A DNA stretch of 9,734 nucleotides, taken from DATKEH01 sp035546355 (GTDB taxonomy: Bacteria; Acidobacteriota; Thermoanaerobaculia; Multivoradales; JAIOJS01). Below the pieces are notes generated by a model, which saw nothing but the letters and a program-made list of their open reading frames with translations, was not told the origin of the DNA and made no database searches. A program made the translations under genes and the position numbers. The stretch is from NCBI GenBank assembly GCA_035546355.1, contig DATKEH010000058.1, positions 1 to 9,734 on the forward strand. The letters are read 5' to 3'. Each line of letters starts with the position of its first letter. Within the stretch, counting starts at the first letter, position 1. Below are positions 7,498-9,734 of this stretch, piece after piece.

Positions 7498-7993
7498 AAC
7501 GCGGGCTCCTTTCGTCGAGCAGGCCGTACAGCAGCCGCGCAGCCATCGCCGACAGCAGCGTACACAGGCCGAGGAGAGCGGCCCCCTGCGGGTCGGCCAC
7601 TGCCAGCGACGCCCAGTGCGCCACTTCGGCCAGGCCGCGCCAGAGGGGCAGCAGCAGGGAGACCCCGCGCGCGAGGCCGAGGCCGAGGCCGGCCAGCGTC
7701 CCGGCGGCCCCTGCCGCCAAGGCCGCGAGCCAGCTCGCGGGCAGCAGCGCCAGAGAACCGAGGGCGGTGGCGAGCGCCACGAACAGACCCGCGGCGAGGC
7801 GGTCGAGGCCCCAGGCGGTGGCTGCGGGCGGCAAGCCGACGCGGGCGAGCACGCGATCGGCGAAGCCGACCGGCAACACCGGCTGCGGCAGCGCGGCGAA
7901 GAGCGCCGCCAGGGCCGCCTCGGCCTCGTCGTCCCGTGTGGCGCGCTCGGCGGCGAGCCATCGGGTCAGTGGGTTGCGGTCGAGCTTCGGCAT
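7487..7993 (-). CDS. Small membrane protein, candidate anti-sigma factor
   Basis: 168 residues from ATG 7993. The start is not certain: GTG 7996 and GTG 8014 are in frame upstream. GGAAGGA lies 12 bases before the ATG and 9 before GTG 7996. The N-terminal 55 residues are soluble and alanine/acid rich (DDEAEAALAALFAALPQPVLPVGFADRVLARVG), a composition common in the cytoplasmic part of membrane anti-sigma factors. Three hydrophobic segments follow at about 64-86, 88-115 and 136-158, then a short polar tail. The zinc anti-sigma motif HxxxCxxC is absent. It begins 52 bases after the sigma gene stop and overlaps the next gene by 11 bases. The anti-sigma role rests mainly on being next to the ECF gene; no domain is recognised with certainty, and it could be a plain membrane partner of the downstream protein. 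Confidence 0.6.
   Translation of the reverse strand: MPKLDRNPLTRWLAAERATRDDEAEAALAALFAALPQPVLPVGFADRVLARVGLPPAATAWGLDRLAAGLFVALATALGSLALLPASWLAALAAGAAGTLAGLGLGLARGVSLLLPLWRGLAEVAHWASLAVADPQGAALLGLCTLLSAMAARLLYGLLDERSPRYAD
7506..7512 (-). promoter_or_regulatory. Strong ribosome binding site for the bactofilin-like gene
   Basis: On the minus strand AAAGGAG lies 8 bases before ATG 7497, inside the end of the upstream membrane protein gene. It fixes the start and supports translational coupling. Confidence 0.8.
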
Positions 7994-8045
7994 CACGTCC
8001 CGGGTTCCTTCCACCGAGCCCTACGGAATCCCTCGCCGGTGGGTT

Positions 8046-8618
8046 TCACGGTGTCCACCCACGCTCTGCGAGCAGCTCGGCCAGCCGCTTGCGGCCGCGG
8101 TGCAGCCGCGTCTTGACGGTACCCAGGGGTAACCCGGTCACCTCGGCGATCTCCTGGTATTCGAGCCCTTCCTGGAAGCGTAACAGCACCAGCTCGCGGT
8201 AGCGGAGGTCGAGCGCCGCCACGGCCGCCGTCAGGTCCCGCGCCAGGTCGGCGCCCCGGGCCCGCTCCTCGGGGCTCGGCAGCGAGGGGTCGGCGAGGCG
8301 ATCCAGGGGCCCCTGCACGTCCCCCTCCTCCGCTGCGAGCGGCGTGGTGGCGAGCTGGCCCCGCCGCAGGTGGTCGATGGTGGTGTTGTGGGCGATCTTG
8401 AACAGCCAGCTGGCGAGGCGCCGCCCGGGGTCGTAGCTGCCGAGGGCGGCGAAGGCCTTGACCAGGGTCTCCTGGGTCAGGTCCTCGGCCAGCGAGTCGT
8501 CCCGTACCATGCGGCGCACGAGGCGGAACAGGGGCGTGGCGTAGCGGCGCACCAGCTCGCGATAGGCGTCCTGCGACCCTTCCAGGGCCTCGGCGACGAG
8601 CTGTTGATCGCTCTGCAT
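8046..8618 (-). CDS. ECF-family RNA polymerase sigma factor (sigma-70 family, RpoE-like)
   Basis: 190 residues, ATG start, TGA stop. Sigma region 2 spans about 18-86: DAYRELVRRY (2.1), DLTQETLVKAFAAL (2.2, core polymerase contact) and ASWLFKIAHNTTIDHLRR (2.3-2.4, -10 recognition). After a variable, acidic linker (about 90-125), region 4 spans about 128-182 with a helix-turn-helix (YQEIAEVTGLPLGTVKTRLHRGRKRL) that reads the -35 element. Regions 1 and 3 are absent, which defines an ECF sigma factor. It directs RNA polymerase to a stress or envelope regulon and is normally held by an anti-sigma factor encoded next door, here probably the membrane protein 52 bases downstream. No strong Shine-Dalgarno sequence precedes the ATG. 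No convincing GGAAC-type autoregulatory -35 was found upstream. The ECF subgroup cannot be assigned from sequence alone. Confidence 0.96.
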   Translation of the reverse strand: MQSDQQLVAEALEGSQDAYRELVRRYATPLFRLVRRMVRDDSLAEDLTQETLVKAFAALGSYDPGRRLASWLFKIAHNTTIDHLRRGQLATTPLAAEEGDVQGPLDRLADPSLPSPEERARGADLARDLTAAVAALDLRYRELVLLRFQEGLEYQEIAEVTGLPLGTVKTRLHRGRKRLAELLAERGWTP

Positions 8619-8771
8619 GGGGTCGTGGGTAGCGGCGCCGGCTTCCCACCCGGCGAGGCGGCCCCGCTCCGCTGTCGGGCCGCTATACTCGATTCCTGCG
8701 CCGCTTCCGCCTCTAGATACGAAGATCGCCCGCTTCGGGGTGCGGCGCGCACATGACCGGAGGAGATCACG
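8619..8771. promoter_or_regulatory. Divergent control region between the sigma operon and the chalcone-isomerase-like gene
   Basis: These 153 bases hold no gene. Plus-strand TATACT (8684-8689) is a good -10 box for the chalcone-isomerase-like gene, but I find no TTGACA-like -35 at 16-18 bases. The same AT-rich spot read on the minus strand gives TATAGC, a possible -10 for the sigma operon, so the two promoters may overlap and compete. GGAAT just upstream on the minus strand (near 8691-8695) is only a weak ECF -35 candidate. Confidence 0.35.
8759..8764 (+). promoter_or_regulatory. Strong ribosome binding site for the chalcone-isomerase-like gene
   Basis: GGAGGA lies 7 bases before ATG 8772. 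It fixes this start, which also opens the signal peptide. Confidence 0.8.
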
Positions 8772-9338
8772 ATGTCACGACCGCTCCTCGTCCCCGGTGC
8801 GCTCGCTCTCTGCCTGCTGCTCTCCACGCCGGCGCTGGCCGCCGAGCTCGCCGGCGTCACCCTGCCGGAGCGGGTGGAGGTGGATGGTACCGCCCTGACC
8901 CTCAACGGCATGGCCCTGCGCAGCAAGATGATGTTCAAGGTCTACGTCGGGGGGTTGTACCTCCCCGCCCGCGAGTCGAGCTGGCAGCAGGTGCTGCAGC
9001 AGGACGCGCCGCGGCACATGGTGATGCACTGGCTGCGCAGCGTCGACAAGGGCGCCATCTGCGAAGCCTGGCAGGACGGGCTGGCCGCCAACACCCCGCA
9101 GGCCTCCGCCGAGGTCCAGCAGGGCTTCGCCCGGCTCTGCGACTGGATGCAGGACGTCCGCGCCGGCGACCGCTTCGCGTTCACCTACCTGCCCGGGGAG
9201 GGGACGCGGGTGGCCGTCGCCGGCAAGACCCGGGGGACGATCGCCGGCAAGGACTTCGCCGACGCGCTGTTCGCGTCGTGGATCGGCCCCCGGCCGGGAC
9301 CGGGCGAGGGATTCCGCGACGACCTGATGGGGCAGTGA
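8772..9338 (+). CDS. Exported chalcone-isomerase-like domain protein
   Basis: 188 residues. Residues 1-23 form a Sec signal peptide (MSRPLLVPGALALCLLLSTPALA|AEL), so the mature protein is periplasmic. The rest matches what I know of the bacterial chalcone-isomerase-like family: LPERVEVDGTALTLNGMALRS near the mature N-terminus, then MMFKVYVGGLYLP, MVMHWLRSVDKGAICEAW, FTYLPGEGTRVAVAG, and the C-terminal run GTIAGKDFADALFASWIGPRP. Length is full for the family. Bacterial members share the fold of plant chalcone isomerase but are not known to make flavonoids; their role is unsettled, with a lipid-like ligand sometimes suggested. The gene diverges from the ECF sigma operon across a 153-base region and could be co-regulated with it; that link is inference. 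Confidence 0.9.
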   Translation: MSRPLLVPGALALCLLLSTPALAAELAGVTLPERVEVDGTALTLNGMALRSKMMFKVYVGGLYLPARESSWQQVLQQDAPRHMVMHWLRSVDKGAICEAWQDGLAANTPQASAEVQQGFARLCDWMQDVRAGDRFAFTYLPGEGTRVAVAGKTRGTIAGKDFADALFASWIGPRPGPGEGFRDDLMGQ

Positions 9339-9526
9339 GCGACGCGCTTTGCCCGGCCTGCATGCAATTTCTTCCCTGGGCCGTTGTAGGTTCTGCAAGC
9401 GACCACGCCGCCCGGCAGCGCCACCCGCCTACGGCGGCGGGGTTGGCGTGTCGGTTGCAGAGCGAGCCCGGGTTTCTGGTATAACGAGGGTGGGCGGAAG
9501 CGGCCGGAGCCGCGGAGGGGGCACTG
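9339..9526 (+). promoter_or_regulatory. Intergenic region with a hairpin and an extended -10 promoter
   Basis: No gene is seen in these 188 bases. CGCCACCCGCC pairs with GGCGGCGGGGTTGGCG (9419-9448, with a bulge) to make a strong GC hairpin that could end the upstream transcript, although no T-run follows. TGGTATAAC (9477-9485) is a good extended -10 promoter on the plus strand. TTGCAG (9455-9460) is a possible -35, with a rather long 19-base spacer. TGCATGCA (9359-9366) is a perfect 8-base palindrome of unknown meaning. Confidence 0.5.
9514..9518 (+). promoter_or_regulatory. Ribosome binding site for the truncated exported-protein gene
   Basis: GGAGG lies 8 bases before ATG 9527 and about 30 bases after the extended -10 box, which supports this start. 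Confidence 0.65.
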
Positions 9527-9734
9527 ATGAAATCCAAGCTGACGATCATCCCGGCGGTCCTGCTCGCCGCGAGCACCACTGCCGCCGCCGCAGAGCTCCT
9601 GCCGCCGCCCGGCGACGGCATCGCCGAGCTCACCATCAGCGGCAACCAGGCGACGGCGGTGGTGGCCGTCGCCGACCTCGAGATCGACCTGACCGTGACC
9701 TTCGAGCAGGTGGTGGGGCTGAGCGCCGCCAACC
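9527..9734 (+). CDS. Exported protein of unknown function, N-terminal part (cut by window edge)
   Basis: An open frame of 69 complete codons runs off the right edge. Residues 1-22 look like a signal peptide (MKSKLTIIPAVLLAASTTAAAA, cleavage before ELL). The visible mature part begins ELLPPPGDGIAELTISGNQA, then alternates valine/alanine and acidic residues (VVAVADLEIDLTVTFEQVV), suggesting beta-strands. I do not recognise a family from this fragment. Reality of the gene rests on the signal peptide, a well-placed ribosome binding site and an extended -10 promoter upstream. It is in the same direction as the chalcone-isomerase-like gene but 188 bases away with its own promoter, so it is probably a separate transcription unit. 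A secreted or periplasmic location is likely; nothing more can be said. Confidence 0.75.
   Translation, partial: MKSKLTIIPAVLLAASTTAAAAELLPPPGDGIAELTISGNQATAVVAVADLEIDLTVTFEQVVGLSAAN

Noticed and set aside
8619..8700. An ECF autoregulatory promoter (GGAAC -35 box) before the sigma gene.
   Set aside because: Only GGAAT is found, and no matching -10 lies 16-17 bases further on.
8772..9338. A true chalcone isomerase of flavonoid synthesis.
   Set aside because: Bacterial exported members share only the fold. No flavonoid pathway genes are nearby and the protein carries a signal peptide.
8775..9732. Several minus-strand open frames opposite the chalcone-isomerase-like gene and the last gene.
   Set aside because: They have no ribosome binding sites, signal peptides or domains, and they lie opposite well-supported genes.

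Overview
The window is very GC-rich (about 70% by eye) Gram-negative chromosomal DNA. Three points indicate an outer-membrane-bearing host: several Sec signal peptides, an Omp85/BamA-type beta-barrel gene, and a membrane-anchored ECF sigma factor operon. The taxon cannot be fixed from sequence alone. The fused metallopeptidase, PD40 propeller and barrel protein recalls Acidobacteriota and similar lineages. The exported chalcone-isomerase-like protein and a GTAG-type hairpin repeat are also familiar from Gammaproteobacteria. I see no phage, IS, CRISPR, tRNA or rRNA signal, so this reads as ordinary core or near-core chromosome.

Layout. (1) Bases 1-308, minus: the 5' end of a TerC/Alx-family membrane protein gene, cut by the window edge. 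(2) 386-3493, minus: a 1035-residue exported protein with a HELVH metallopeptidase domain, a PD40 beta-propeller and a C-terminal Omp85-like barrel. (3) 3563-5755, plus and divergent from the peptidase: RecD2-type helicase. (4) 5756-5818: a compact cluster of three hairpins between convergent genes, one resembling a GTAG REP element. (5) 8618 down to 5815, minus: an operon of ECF sigma factor, small membrane protein (candidate anti-sigma) and a 560-residue membrane protein carrying a bactofilin-like polymer-forming domain behind a signal peptide. (6) 8772-9338, plus and divergent from the sigma gene: exported chalcone-isomerase-like protein. (7) From 9527, plus: the start of an unrecognised exported protein that runs off the window. 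No gene-free stretch exceeds 300 bases; the longest are 9339-9526 and 8619-8771.

How the genes may work together. The sigma, membrane protein and bactofilin-like genes are tightly packed: the last two overlap by 11 bases, with a strong ribosome binding site inside the upstream gene. They probably form one envelope-sensing and envelope-scaffolding unit. The divergent chalcone-isomerase-like gene shares the control region and may belong to the regulon, but that is inference. The peptidase-barrel gene and the TerC gene lie in the same direction 77 bases apart and could be co-transcribed. RecD2 is a DNA-repair helicase with no visible functional link to its neighbours. Nearly all other open frames here are GC-driven shadows of these genes.
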